Assembly: GCA_035610365.1 (NCBI GenBank)
Contig: CM069433.1
Coordinates: 176,468,882 to 176,532,881, forward strand
Direction: 5' to 3'
DNA length: 64,000 nt
From: Aquatica leii
Taxonomy: Eukaryota; Arthropoda; Insecta; Coleoptera; Lampyridae
Below, one piece after another: positions 45,132 through 56,229 of this stretch. The notes under the pieces were generated by a model. It did not search any database. It was given only the letters and a program-made list of their open reading frames with translations, and was not told the DNA's origin. Within the stretch, counting starts at the first letter, position 1. The number at the start of each line of letters is the position of its first letter. A program made the position numbers and the translations under genes.

Positions 45132-45360
45132 TTCCAGTACGTGCACCAAATGATGTAGAAAATTCTCGAAAGATAACAGAAATATATAAAAACAATACAA
45201 AGTGAGCATAGGTGAATTATACAAAGTCGGAAGTGTTAAAAAGATGTTTAAATAAATAAGTGAATTAAGGCGTGTTCGAAATAAATATAACGGAGTATAA
45301 ACTTACGTGATTTTAATGTAAACAAGTGTCAGTTTTAAGATAAACAGAAGTTATCCGCGG
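45132..45360 (+). repeat. 3' LTR of the second macro-type Gypsy element
   Basis: Repeats the flank at 43392-43475 and continues with TCGGAAGTGTTAAAAAG and TTTAAATAAATAAG, as in the LTR at 16785-17130. The right end is uncertain. Confidence 0.5.
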
Positions 45361-46719
45361 ACATTATTTTTCTAGTGATTGTAATAAATTAACCGAAATT
45401 CTAAGTTTCCTTTACCGGAGATTTGGAATCCAGTTTTAGCAATTGGATGTCGGTCTGTAAAAGCACAATCAATCAAGTTGTTCCGGGTTCTAAAGATGTT
45501 CACTGCGACGTGTGACAAAAACTCAGCAACACGAGAACTATCCAGAATGAAAAATTGTATTACGAATGCAACCCATTGCAATTTGAATTTTATTGTAATA
45601 GTTTTCTCTGCTTGCGGTCAGCCCAATCTAGTTGATAAAGATTGGTGAGCTCACTCTATTTCACAAATGATCTCAGAAATGTCTTTATTAAATACTATTT
45701 CTAATGATCTTCATTGTTAATTGTCGACGGTCATGTAATAAGTGACACAAAAAAAAACGGGAACCTTTTAACAAACCATTAAAAAAAAGTGATGGAAGAA
45801 AAACATTTTATTCATAGTATTTAAAACCTAAAATTTTGTTGTCATTTAAGAATTATTAATGGAATTTATCATTTTTTAAAAATGTTACGTGCAAAAGTTG
45901 GAACAATGACACTTGCCTGAAATAAAGTAACATAAACGAAGTTTTGCCGGTGCTCAGTGAAAACGGGGTGGGTTATATTCAAAATTCCGTGATTGTTTTG
46001 GAAAACTCAACAACAAAACACAATGAAAAGTCAAAAATCAAAGAGGAAAGAGTATAGCTCAATGGACTTCTGGCCCTTGCCAACCAACAACTTAATTTCC
46101 GCTCACCAATATCACGTATATATTGACTTAATCGACTACTCTGTCTACAATGGTTGTGTTCGAAACTCCGCTAAAGAAAACCATACCATCAAGAAGTGCA
46201 AAGAAAATGCAAACGGATTAAATAACGACACAAAAGTAGTTTTGGGAAACCGCTTTTGATTCTGTGTGAACTGTCAAATTGACATTATGCTTTATTTCAT
46301 TCCTGTCATAAAGATTACTTGTTGAGACCTGAATCATAACAACTGTCTAATAAATCTAATTAATTAAAAGAATGACTTCATTCCAACGTTTAATAGAACT
46401 AACACAAAGAAAATAAGTACGATGAGAAAGTACTTAAAACAATGAACTTTTAAACAAACTGCTAAAATATATTTAATTACAATTATATCTCAGAAGGGAA
46501 ACATAAATTACAACTCGAATTTTGACAGAATAAAGAAAATGCCAAATCGACACAAACGCAGAATACGGTTGTTTAAACAACGTAATCATTTCTAAATAAA
46601 TGAACACAAAAGTTTACTTACAAAATTTATTGACAATTATGAATCTAAAAAACCGTTAAATAACTTCCTTAAATCAATTTGAAACCGATAAAATAACTTC
46701 AAAATACATGAAATTAATT
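45361..46719. other. Non-coding stretch
   Basis: Frames of up to 88 codons occur (45993-46259) but have no recognisable domain, and their composition does not look coding. No element ends defined. Confidence 0.4.
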
Positions 46720-47640
46720 CAAATACTTTTACGAAAGAAATCGCACAATTTCAAACGACGGTTACAAAAATGACGTCCTTTAGATGCCGTCCTGCTGTAC
46801 GAATGCATTTTCGAAATCTGGTGTTGAGATTCATCATTGACCGCTACAGCTGTGAATTTTATCCTGAATTCATCCAGAATTCTTGGTCGAGTGGTGTACA
46901 CTTTGGTCTTGAGATAACCCCACAAAAAAAAATCACAAACGAAAAAATCTGGCTATCTAGAGAGTCAAGGAACGTTACCGAATTTTGAGATCATACTGTT
47001 ACCGGACAATTCTCGCACAGTTTTCATTGACTGCCGTGCAGTATGTGATGTTGCTTCATCTTGTTGAAACCATGGTTCTTGAACGTGGTGGAAGTGTAAC
47101 GAAATATGGTAACACGTAAGGCCCGATGATTCCATGCAATGTAACAGTACAGCATGCTGTCACTTTACTAGCGTGTAAAAAACGCTCGTGAATTTCAATA
47201 GAAGTGTCTGCCTAGTAACGGTAATTTTGCTTATTCACGTCCTGTGAGATAATAATGGACTCCATCTGACATCCACAACTTGCTTAGAAATTCATTGTCA
47301 TTGTTTATTTTTGTTATCACAATTCTAATTGCAACTAGTAGTCGTTTTCCTTTAGTTCTTGCACGATCTGTGGCTTGTATGGATCAAATTTCAAATCTAA
47401 ATAAAGAATTCTGCGAACACTCTCTCGGGACATTTCAACCGCACCTGCTTGCTTACGAATTGAACAAACAGACTCGCGTACAACATGAATGTTCTATGGA
47501 GTACGAACACTTCTTGATCTCTTCAAAGTTATTAATCCAACTTTTTATCGCGTGTTTTGATGGGACGGCACCAAACTATCACTGTTTTTATAAAACATTT
47601 TTATGGCTAACTCATGCTGTTGTCCGTTCTACTGATCCAT
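46720..47640 (-). pseudogene. mariner-type transposase relic
   Basis: On the minus strand, N-terminal helix-turn-helix remnants near 47590-47530 (PSKHAIKSWINNFEE) and 47485-47355 (RESVCSIRKQAGAVEMSRES, VRRILYLDLKFDPYK, PQIVQELK), then the catalytic part near 47075 (WFQQDEATSHTARQSM, second Asp) and near 46935 (PDFFVCDFFLWGYLKTKVY, third Asp region with the mariner WG-Y motif). The middle with the first Asp is scrambled. Multiple frameshifts. Would have been a cut-and-paste transposase of about 340 residues. Terminal repeats not located. Confidence 0.75.
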
Positions 47641-48298
47641 GGTTACTAAAATGGCGAAATGGTTACTTGCTCAAGATCACTGAATCCTAAGATTACCCAT
47701 ATTTTACAAACTTGTGGAGATTTTTAGAGGTATAAAAACCACATGGGACAAAGAGCTCTCTCTGTAAATGACAACAAACGAATCTACGTAAAAAGCTACC
47801 AAATGATAAATTCGTTCAGTTGCTGATTTCAAAATTGTAATTTCGCCAATTTCGCATTTTCTTTGTAATAATAAATTCAGATTACATTATGATTTATAGT
47901 TCCCGCTTACGTAACTTATTTAGTTTCTACGATTTAAGAAATTTGATAATACATTCGTTTGTTTATATTAACACCATTGAGAGTTTTGTTTCTTCTTTAT
48001 TATCTTTGCTTACTGTTGAAAACTTAGTATAAAACTTACGTAAAATTACGTGTCGTTTTATTTTCATCATAAGAGATTGTTTTGTAAACTATCTGTCGAC
48101 AGTACGTGTATCTTTACTAACAGAAATAAATTTTCTAATTAATAAGGCAGTTGAATACAAGCTCTCTCGGACAACAATAAGATGTGGTAGTGCCGCGGTT
48201 CCTCCAAAATTCAAGGTAACAGTTGCGGGTTTCAAATGTGTTTGTGAAACAGTTAAGTGGGAAGTATAATGCTTCAATTTCATTTTAATTAACGGTTT
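47641..48298. other. Non-coding stretch downstream of ZSWIM8
   Basis: No gene or element recognised. If the terminal exon at 48299 is real, this contains the 3' UTR. Confidence 0.4.
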
Positions 48299-48428
48299 TT
48301 ATCTTTCATCAAAGACAACCATATTCCCAGTAAAGTTATGGATGGAAAAGTTAGATCCTCCTATCCGTTTTTCACGCTCTGTAGTAGCGGGTCGCTTCCA
48401 ATTATCCCAGCAACTCTTGACATCATAT
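48299..48428 (-). CDS. ZSWIM8: ZSWIM8, candidate terminal exon
   Basis: After the donor at 48681 (phase 2) an acceptor TAGTAGTCAG ending at 48429 would continue the frame as RRYDVKSCWDNWKRPATTER and stop after FDER at 48299-48301. The K..C/K..W pattern resembles the short tail that follows the last conserved segment of ZSWIM8, and the implied intron (253 bases) is reasonable. But the polypyrimidine tract is weak and the last 25 residues have no match in my memory. Another exon farther left is possible. Confidence 0.3.
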
Positions 48429-48681
48429 CTGACTACTAGACTTGGGGACTGCGGTCAATCAGAACGTTCCGAGATTATAACATGTATTTGAAGTAATATA
48501 TAACATCGTTTAATTTGCTATTAATTGTAAAAAGGCTTCAAATGAAATTTATACATTCCTTATAGGAAAGTCGTGTGGTTTTGAGGTTTATGAGTATTTA
48601 AATATAAGATTGATATTAGAAAGAACAAAACAGTTTGAGAAGCAGTGGTGTTGAAAATTAATGAAATAAACAAAAAATTAC

Positions 48682-49006
48682 CTTCGAATCGATTGCAGCC
48701 ACTCTTTAAACTGTGCAGTTCCTTCGGGAGTTATCTGAAATGCGGCTCGTGCAACACAAACGATGCTAACGAATTCTTCGTAATCGGCCGATGTGAGATG
48801 ATACAATTTCTGATGCATGCACTGTATATACATTTGTTGACATTTTTGCACTAAAGGGGTCAAAGTAGTTCGCAAGTGTTGCATGACCAAACCAGGATTA
48901 TTGCGTGACAAATACTGTGCCGATTCAATCGCAACATCGTGCAATACGAACGGATTAACGATTGAATTAACAGCACAAATACAAAACTGATGAAGGTAAT
49001 GCGTTC
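48682..49006 (-). CDS. ZSWIM8: ZSWIM8, penultimate conserved exon
   Basis: Joined in frame to the previous exon (TTTTTTTAG acceptor, exon starts at 49006). Encodes GTHYLHQFCICAVNSIVNPF, then VLHDVAIESAQYLSRNNPGL, VQKCQQMYIQCMHQKLYHLT, ADYEEFVSIVCVARAAFQIT and WLQSIRR: the highly conserved helical C-terminal region of ZSWIM8 (human counterpart has the same YVHQFC, RCQQAYMQY, ADYDDFV pattern). Ends at donor GAAG|GTAATT, phase 2. Confidence 0.9.
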
Positions 49007-49057
49007 CTAAAAAAAGTAAATAGTATTATGTAATCGGACATTTTATAGAATACGTAC

Positions 49058-50347
49058 CTAAATGTTTTGAAATTCTTAACAACCATTTGACATCTTCTCC
49101 GTATAGAGGATTACGAGTATATTTAGCTTGAGGTCTATCATCGTGCACCCTTCTTGCAAGTGTGTCCATTGCTAGCATACCCACCCTGTAGGCATTGAGT
49201 AAGTAGCGATGCTGAGTTTGACTAAATTGCTGTGGTTGTCTGTGTGGAGGCGGTCTTGCAATCGGTTGTGGTGGAACTGGACCAGTCGCATTAGCTGCCA
49301 AAGCTAAAGGAAACATATGTCCGGCAGGTACAGATTGTGGACGTAAATTTGCAGATTGAGCGATAGTAACAGCAGTTCCATAATATTGAATATTCGGTTG
49401 CATAGGCGTTCCTGCGTTTGAAGACATGTTAGTGTAAGACGGTCCCTGATTTGGAGCGTATGTTGCAGGAACTGGCGCTGGTAGCTGATATTGTGAAGGC
49501 GCACTAGATGGAACTGCATAAGCTCCTTGCTGTACCGGTGGCATGTTCGAATATGTCGATTGTTGTCCATTGTTAAACTGTTGGTTATTAGTATGTGGAG
49601 GGTATTGAAATTGTGGTGGAGATAAATACATTTGCATATGAGGAGGAGGGGGTTGTTGATGTAACTGTACAGCATGAGGGTGTATAGGGCCCCCATAGCT
49701 TACATGTGGATGAGGATGAATGCCTTGTACGGTAAAACTGTAAGGACCAACGGCGTATGGAACAGACATTCCTAAAGGAGCTAGTGTTGTAGCCGTGGGA
49801 TGTTGATAAGGTGGCGGTGGAGCCGTCGTTACCACTACAGGCCCTGTGTTTGTTATTACAGAAGTTCCATTCTGCTGCGACAAACCTGGTGATACTTGTT
49901 GTATATCCACTCCCGCATTAGGATCTACAAGAGCTACTAATGGATCAATAAGAGCGTCATGTGGCATTTCATTTTCCATAATCAGCAATTCTCCGCCTGG
50001 TGTATGTCGCACATACAATTCGTACCAATACTTGGCTACCTGGAAAAGTACTTCAGGATGTACACCACCTCCTTTAGCTGCAGATTCCACTGTGAGACAA
50101 GCATGTTCGAGCATAATTTCGCTTTGCTCTTTACATTGTAATATCGCTCTTTGGATTTCGTTGGGATTAAGCGCATGAGCATGGGGCAGACAAGACAAAG
50201 CCAATTCTGCAGCGGATCGAACCATATTCGGATCACAACCCCGTGATGCTCTATCGGCTATGCTGACTGCTTCGGGTGGTGTTAAATGTCCTTCCCAAGT
50301 TTCGATTAAAAATGATATAGCGGCAGCACCAATTTCCATAGCTTGAC
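49058..50347 (-). CDS. ZSWIM8: ZSWIM8 exon: helical repeats and Pro/Gln-rich linker
   Basis: Acceptor TTTTGTAG, exon from 50347; donor TTAG|GTACGT ending at 49058. Begins QAMEIGAAAISFLIETWEGH, with NMVRSAAELALSCLPHAHAL, NPNEIQRAILQCKEQSE and AKGGGVHPEVLFQVAKYWYE, matching the most conserved part of ZSWIM8. A long low-complexity segment rich in Pro, Gln, His, Tyr and Ala follows (variable in all ZSWIM8 proteins), then LLNAYRVGMLAMDTLARRVH and DDRPQAKY...YGEDVKWLLRISKHLG. ZSWIM8 is the substrate receptor of a Cullin-RING E3 ligase that degrades Argonaute during target-directed microRNA decay. Confidence 0.95.
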
Positions 50348-50395
50348 CTACAAAAGAAACTGTAGAATAAAGTTTAAAAAGGAATAATACCACAC

Positions 50396-50806
50396 CTGTG
50401 ATCCATGACACATGTGAAGAGTACGTTCTACTTAACCAATTGGAACTAACACAATTGTGTAATCCCAATGCGTATAAACCCAATTGGAAAGCACACATGT
50501 GCAACGCACGATGTGGACCATGGTGGTTCTGGCTGGTTGACGGCTGCGTAAACAAAGACGTACTACTATTTCCCCCAGCTTTAGTCAACACAGTCTTTGC
50601 TAGTTCAAACATAAAGTGAGCACCAGCTTCTGAGGGTTGATTCGGAATCGAAGGATATGCTCGTTTTTTATAACGCGAATCTTTTGTTCTTGTAACTTGA
50701 GCAGTAGTACTCTGTGTTACCACAGACGACGTCGCTCCCAAAGTCATGTTGGACATACAAGATTCAATTTCGGCGCTCGTTGAACTATGCGGTCGGCTGT
50801 TACAAC
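50396..50806 (-). CDS. ZSWIM8: ZSWIM8 exon
   Basis: Acceptor TTATAG before 50806; donor ACAG|GTGTGG at 50396; the following intron is only 48 bases. Starts with a Cys/Arg/Ser stretch (SCNSRPHSSTSAEIES), then a Thr/Val-rich linker, KDSRYKKRAYPSIPNQPSEA, AHFMFELAKTVLTKAGGNSS and LHMCAFQLGLYALGLHNCVS, NWLSRTYSSHVSWITG. The last segments are near-identical in pattern to human ZSWIM8. Entry phase 1 and exit phase 1 fit both neighbours. Confidence 0.95.
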
Positions 50807-50854
50807 CTATAATACAAGATTGTCATTACTAAAAAATTTTTAGTAAACACCTAC

Positions 50855-52964
50855 TTATTTCTGTTGGAAGCATTTCAGACGGTTGTACAAATGTACTCAA
50901 TGGAGATATAACCTTTTCACATTCCTCGCGTTTGAGATTAGAATATTGACTCCTTATCGGTGGATTATTGGAGTAGTAAGAACTTACGATTGGCGATTTA
51001 AGTAGTTGATGAATATCCTTATCTAATAATTTATCCATTATCCTAGACATTTTCCAATTATCGTCTTTATAATAAACTAACAAACTTATAGCAAGGTCTC
51101 CCCTTTGTCTTCTTGTACCCTCACATAGAAGAGGATGGTCCGCTTCAGAAACGTTTGCTTTCATGCCTAACGCAGCAACTGCAGCCTCAAATCCTAAAGT
51201 TTCGTCTGATTTTAGACGAATACTTAAAATTTTTCCTTTGTCTCGGCCTACTACGTTTGGCATAACTAAAGCGTCAAATACAAAACTGGCCAACATTATC
51301 GGCAATAAAGCCTCTCCCCTCGATTTAAGAGTTCCTTCTTTGAATTGTTGCGCTTTTTCTCTGATAATTTTTAATTCCTTTTGACTCAAAGGAATACGTT
51401 TTAATAAATTTACTAAATCAGACTCTTGATTGGCTAATTTAACTTCTAGCGGTTTTGTGCTAGCGGGTGGCCTGGCCATTTCCAAACCAAACATACCTAC
51501 ACGAAATGCCAGATGAAAATGTTCTTGATTTTCAGCCAAAACGCTACAAAGAAATGCGCATTTGGCAAGCGTAGCCGAAGCCAAACAACTTAGTTGATGC
51601 GAGGCTGGATTGACCTGTTGCTTTTTTCCTTTCCTTTTCGGCAAAGGAGGAATTTCAATCATCAAATTAGGAGGATTAGCTAATAACTCTTCGGCTAATT
51701 TTACTCCTAACATACAAGCCTCTCTGCTATGGCCATGGGCGTGTAATCCTTCAGCGCGTGCAAAAAGTACATCCCACGGATCGTCTGCCGGCTTAATATT
51801 AGCAAAAACAGATGTTTTGGAATCAGATTCTTCCGGCGACTTAACAGAATCCTTCAAAGGATCGCTGCTGCTAGAAACTGCTTCTTTGGAGTTATAAAAA
51901 TAAAGGTTGTATTCGTCGCCCGATTGAGGCGATTCTGAATTCGACGATGACGATTCATCTTTAGACTGACGTCTAGATGGGGGCGTATGCTCATTGTTTA
52001 AATTCCAAACTAAGTCCGATTTCTTTGAAATACTATCTAAATGTAAGTTATCACAAGGTAAAGAGCTTTTGATGTTACAATCATCGCTACTAGAAGATTG
52101 TTGAATATGTGCAGGCGTTAAATCTATACTCGTGCTACTAGCTGAATCACTACCACCACCTTCCTGAGAATCAGAATCAATTGATTTATAAGCAGCAGCA
52201 ATTAACACGCCGTTCTCTTTCAAAACAGTAACGTCGTCTTCATTTTCACAAAATCCTTCGCTACTTATACTAGATCGAGTGCCATCGCGAGAACGTTCTA
52301 ACTGCGGATGAGCAGGAAATTCGACAGGATTTAAACTCATGACATCGGCAAAATCAAACCTTGTAATTCTAGATCGTACACCATGATGATGATGGTGATG
52401 GTGGTGGTGATGATGGCTGTGTAAATGATGAGAGCTTGAATGTGGGTGCTCGTTGTTTAAGACGGCTTGACTTGAATTTACTTGTGTAACGGTATCTAAA
52501 CGATTTTCTCCGGAGTGTCGAAAGCAGGTAAAAGGGCAATGATACATAGGATTAGTGTCTTGTGTATACGTAATTCCTGGCATTGGATAATCGTCCCAAT
52601 CCAAATAACAAGCTTCAATCGCCGGTTTAAAGCCTGTAAATACCTCCAAATCAATTCTGAATCCTCCATTCTTGTTTGAATTTGATTGATTGGAATTTGA
52701 CCTGCTCTTACTAACTTTCTCCATAATTTTCATATGCCAAGTTGAAAACTGATTATGCAACATGTCTCTTTCTTGTGGAGCAAGTCCCGGATTTAAGGCA
52801 GCTAATCGCCAAAGAATGACAATTTCGTCGCATAATGAAGAACATGCATGTTGGGAAGCGTGACTATTACTATTAACATTATTGTGTTTTCCTCCACCAC
52901 TGCCTCCATGTCCCGATCCTCCGTTTAATAACGCAACTTTAGTATTAAACCACCATACCAAAAT
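50855..52964 (-). CDS. ZSWIM8: ZSWIM8 large central exon with poly-His run
   Basis: 2110 bases, acceptor ATTTTTAG before 52964, donor AAATAA|GTAGGT at 50855. Begins ILVWWFNTKVAL (the GWWF/Y motif of ZSWIM8), then HACSSLCDEIVILWRLAALN and DLEVFTGFKPAIEACYLDWD. The middle is acidic/Ser-rich and disordered, with 11 consecutive His codons at about 52385-52417. The C-terminal part is conserved: WDVLFARAEGLHAHGHSREA, LAEELLANPPNLMIEIPPLP, HLAFRVGMFGLEMARPPAST, LMIASF-like LPIMLASFVFDALVMP, EAAVAALGMKANVSEADHPL and LAISLLVYYKDDNWKMSRIM, the helical repeats of the receptor. Confidence 0.95.
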
Positions 52965-53016
52965 CTAAAAATAAAGATTAAAAATGCTGCCTATCTATTT
53001 TGAGATGTTTGTTTAC

Positions 53017-53212
53017 TTGATCGCAAGCCAAGCATTCTTCAGTTATTATTTCCAGTAATGGTATTGCATTGCGATCATTTCTTTTAAACATTTCTCGTAC
53101 GATACTAAGTAAATTCCACATTCCTTCGGGCTCTCTCCCTCTGAGAGGTCGAAGCAACGACGTCCATTCTGCCGCTGCTGGTGGAGCTGTTGTGCTTAGG
53201 TAATTTACGTCA
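53017..53212 (-). CDS. ZSWIM8: ZSWIM8 exon
   Basis: 196 bases; acceptor TTTTTTAG before 53212, donor GATCAA|GTAAAC at 53017. Encodes SDVNYLSTTAPPAAAEWTSL, LRPLRGREPEGMWNLLSIVR and EMFKRNDRNAIPLLEIITEE, a segment nearly invariant in animals (human has the same LLRPLRGREPEGVWNLLSIV pattern). Phase 2 entry, phase 0 exit. Introns on either side are 49 and 52 bases. Confidence 0.95.
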
Positions 53213-53261
53213 CTAAAAAATCTATTTTTCACAACTTAATTAACATACACTAAAATCTAAC

Positions 53262-53572
53262 CTGAATACTATCGGTGCGGGAACACAAAATTTTATAAGA
53301 ATCTTCTTGATGTTATCATGAAGAGCCTTTTCGTCTAAATACCACGAAGTCTGATCGTTTGCGGACGCTCCAGCTGTCGGATCTGGTGCTCCACAAACGG
53401 AGTTAATAGCAGACGGCTGAGAACCCAATAGTTCATCGAGTAATCTTTGAGCTGTAGGTAAAATTTGTTGCGGCAATTCACTAATTAAATATTGTGCAAA
53501 TTTTTGAAGTTGTTCTCTGTGCAGGCGTGATAAAGATTCGGATACAGGAGCTCGCAAAGTTACCAGATGAGG
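53262..53572 (-). CDS. ZSWIM8: ZSWIM8, first exon present in the window
   Basis: 311 bases; acceptor TACTTTTACAG before 53572, donor TTCAG|GTTAGA at 53262. Encodes PHLVTLRAPVSESLSRLHRE, QLQKFAQYLISELPQQILPT, AQRLLDELLGSQPSAINSVC and FCVPAPIVF, the region just after the SWIM finger part of ZSWIM8. Upstream exons (BC-box, Cullin box, SWIM zinc finger) were not found up to position 64000, so the preceding intron exceeds 10 kb. Confidence 0.93.
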
Positions 53573-54684
53573 CTGTAAAAGTAAAACTTGCATAATCACC
53601 ATATAACAAATATTTTTGAATGCATTTAAGCTCAAACGCAATTAACGCAATGTATTTAACAAATTTCAGTACTGTAGTGCACGCTGCTTATTGGTTTCAC
53701 GGATAATGTTATCACTTTATAAAAGAACGGACCGGACGTATAGTCTACATAGAAAAAACATTGCTTATAGTAATCATAATTTCGGTTAATGTTATCAATT
53801 TCCTTCTCAAGTTTGTTTCTATACATGAACAATTTATGTATTTTGACTGACTTACGCAACATTACCTTATTTAAGCATCTGTAAATACGTTATCTTCGAG
53901 TTACTTTGTATTTTCAGTGTACTTGTGCAGTTCTTAGAATAACAACTTAATGTAATTACGTGAATCTGAAAAGATTATTTTGTATTTATTTTTATATTTA
54001 GTGTCAGAAAATGACTGAGAAATTGAGTGTTGTTCTTAGAACAGAAATTAAACATCTAAACTTGAACCAATAAACAATTATTTGTTTTTTTAATATCGGA
54101 TCGGAATATCATTCGGTTATTGTTATCAAAACGGCTTGCATTATATATAAAGACTACTTAATTGAAGTAATTTATTTTGGCACATGAGTCATCAGTAACT
54201 ATCACAATAACAAACGAAGTAAACACAATCATCAAAATTCGTCAAAAAGAGAATACAAAAACATTTTTGAAATTCGTGTAAATCTACTAACCAACTAACA
54301 TCTTTGTTGTTTCCTACACGTTACATTTTTACTTCAGTTATGTTTATGGCATCTGTAGATGGAAAAGAGCAGAGTGCAATAAACATTAAAGTTCTACTCG
54401 CATTTAGTGAATATACGAAATATTATAAATTTAAACCTGTTAATGGAAAAGGTAAAAAAAGTGTTTCGCGTTCGCAAGAAAAAATATACGGCAGGTAACG
54501 TTATAAACTAGTGCTTAATACCTAGACAATCTGGCGGAGTCTTTAGCGGCGAGTACACGCGGTTTAATAACATTATTTATCAAAAAAAATCATGTTTAAT
54601 TGAAATTTGTTTCTGGGCACACAAATCATTCTGTGATTGTTATAATTTATAATAAACTTTTAGCAAACTACAATTACCAATTTT
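53573..54684. other. ZSWIM8 intron, AT-rich part
   Basis: No exon or element recognised. A frame at 54304-54498 has no domain and is probably chance. Confidence 0.45.
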
Positions 54685-54699
54685 TTATGATTACGCTCG

Positions 54700-55590
54700 G
54701 AGAGCAACGTACACTCAACTAAACAAAAAACGGGACATCCGGGTTAGTTTGATTAAAATAGCGGTGTAACCTAGGCTTGTTAGCGAATACGCTTCGTGGC
54801 CGTTAGCGATAGTATTCAAGAAATTAGACAAATAATAAACGTTGACAATACCAGAAGGTCAAATCGTTTACCCGCAAACACTAAAAAGTCAATATATTCT
54901 TATTTTTGAACGATTTAGAACAGTAAGCTGCATTTTATTTTTATCTGAAATATTTTCGTGTGTAAATAAAAGTTAGATATTGATACAGTGCATTTTATAT
55001 TACGCCCATGTAACATCTTAGTAACAACATTGTCATTGCACTTGGGTTTAATTACATTTTAAGTAGATGTTTTTTTAACTTCTCTTTTTGGTCGAAATGT
55101 CAAAGAAAGCCAATGATAATAAATGTTTTAAATAATTGCTACCACACTTATAAATATTTATTAGCAATGAAATGATTTTGTGTCAAAAAAGATATTTGCT
55201 GCATTTTATTTTTATACCAAATATTTTCGGGTATAGATAAAATTGATTGCAACCCTAAACTATTTATTTCTTTGTTCGGCAATGCATGTCTGCGCCCTTA
55301 GTCTTTGTCCTTTTTTTAGCTTAACAATCGTTTTAGATAACATTATTAGAATTAATTTTTTTGCGACACTAATAGAAACATATCTATTTGAGTGTTGTTA
55401 ATACTTATAGATTTAAACGCGTATAATCTTCGTAGAAATGAATAAATCAAACTTATTGTGTCATTGCATTTTTACGTTACGTTCCTTTAAATGCGGAAAA
55501 AGCTCCATACCAAATATGATAAACAAAAAAATCGTATTTCCCCTGTCACCCATATCCTGCTTTACTATACTACCTAAAAAAGTTCAATTC
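54700..55590 (-). repeat. Left inverted arm
   Basis: Matches the right units in reverse: for example AACTAAACAAAAAACGGGAC at 54718 is the complement of GTCCCGTTTTTTGTTTAGTT at 56880, and CCCATATCCTGCTTTAC at 55549 mirrors GTAAAGCAGAATATGGG at 56206. The match is diverged, unlike the right units among themselves. Confidence 0.7.
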
Positions 55591-55599
55591 TCGATTTAT

Positions 55600-56010
55600 A
55601 TTTTACAGTAGGTCCAAGAAATTCCAGAAGCCTTCTTTTATTGTCCTCGCTAAAAACTTCTTTTATAGCTGCTTGAAATTTTTTTATTCCAACCTCTTTC
55701 AGTCTTGCCCTGGCAGTTAACTGACATCCCGAAAATTCGACGTCGGCTAGAACATTTCGTGAAAGTTGTAAAAGGATTTTGAGTACAATATGCCACTAAC
55801 GCCACATCTTGGGGCACCGTACACACTCTTCGTCTGCCACTCCCGATGTTGCTTTTTATCGTTTGGTCCACTTAACTCGAATACGTCACTCAATATTCCG
55901 TAAAATCATAAACATGCGAGAAATTGCTCAAACACCAAGACCGCGCGCTAACTTTGCGATGATTTGAGCTTTCAAATCTACACTCGTATGATCGGACATT
56001 ATCCGCAACA
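55600..56010 (-). pseudogene. Tc1-like transposase relic in the centre of the inverted repeat
   Basis: In several minus-strand frames: DHTSVDLKAQIIAKLARGLG near 55990 (N-terminal helix-turn-helix start), GSGRRRVCTVPQDVALVAYC and TQNPFTTF near 55830-55770 (second helix-turn-helix with its GRPR-type hook), SGCQLTARARLKEVGIKKFQ and AAIKEVFSEDNKRRLLEFLG near 55730-55605. This is the DNA-binding half of a Tc1-type transposase; the DDE catalytic half is absent. At least two frameshifts. Confidence 0.55.
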
Positions 56011-56229
56011 AATAGCTTAAACTGAAAACTACAATTACTTTCCAAAAATTAAGGATGGCGGTAATTCAGATTCACAATTCACATATAATAAATAACTGTC
56101 CGGCCAATTAAAATTTTAAGACTCTAACAGCGACTTAAAAACTAAAAACTATAAATGAATATAAAGGCAAATACACAATAAGAACAATTATTTATCGTAT
56201 TATAGTAAAGCAGAATATGGGCACAGGGG

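Larger units (their letters stand above)
43392..45360 (+). mobile_element. Second macro-type Gypsy element, decayed
   Basis: Partial repeats flank it: 43392-43475 and 45132-45217 share GATGTAGAAAATT(T/C)TCGAAAG and ATAACAGAAATATATAAAAAC. Between them, in order, are RNase H, integrase ends, the GPY/F region and the macro+CCCH ORF, all recognisable by similarity to 24495-27876 but broken by stops and deletions. RT and the integrase catalytic core are deleted. Its LTR differs from that of the young element and resembles 16785-17130, so this is a related subfamily. Confidence 0.85.

Noticed and set aside
47280..47690. 136-codon plus-strand frame with a signal-peptide-like start
   Set aside because: It is antisense to the mariner helix-turn-helix region; the minus strand has the recognisable family motifs.
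53656..53862. 68-codon minus-strand frame just upstream of ZSWIM8 exon 53262-53572
   Set aside because: No similarity to ZSWIM8, and the clear acceptor at 53573 makes this intron.
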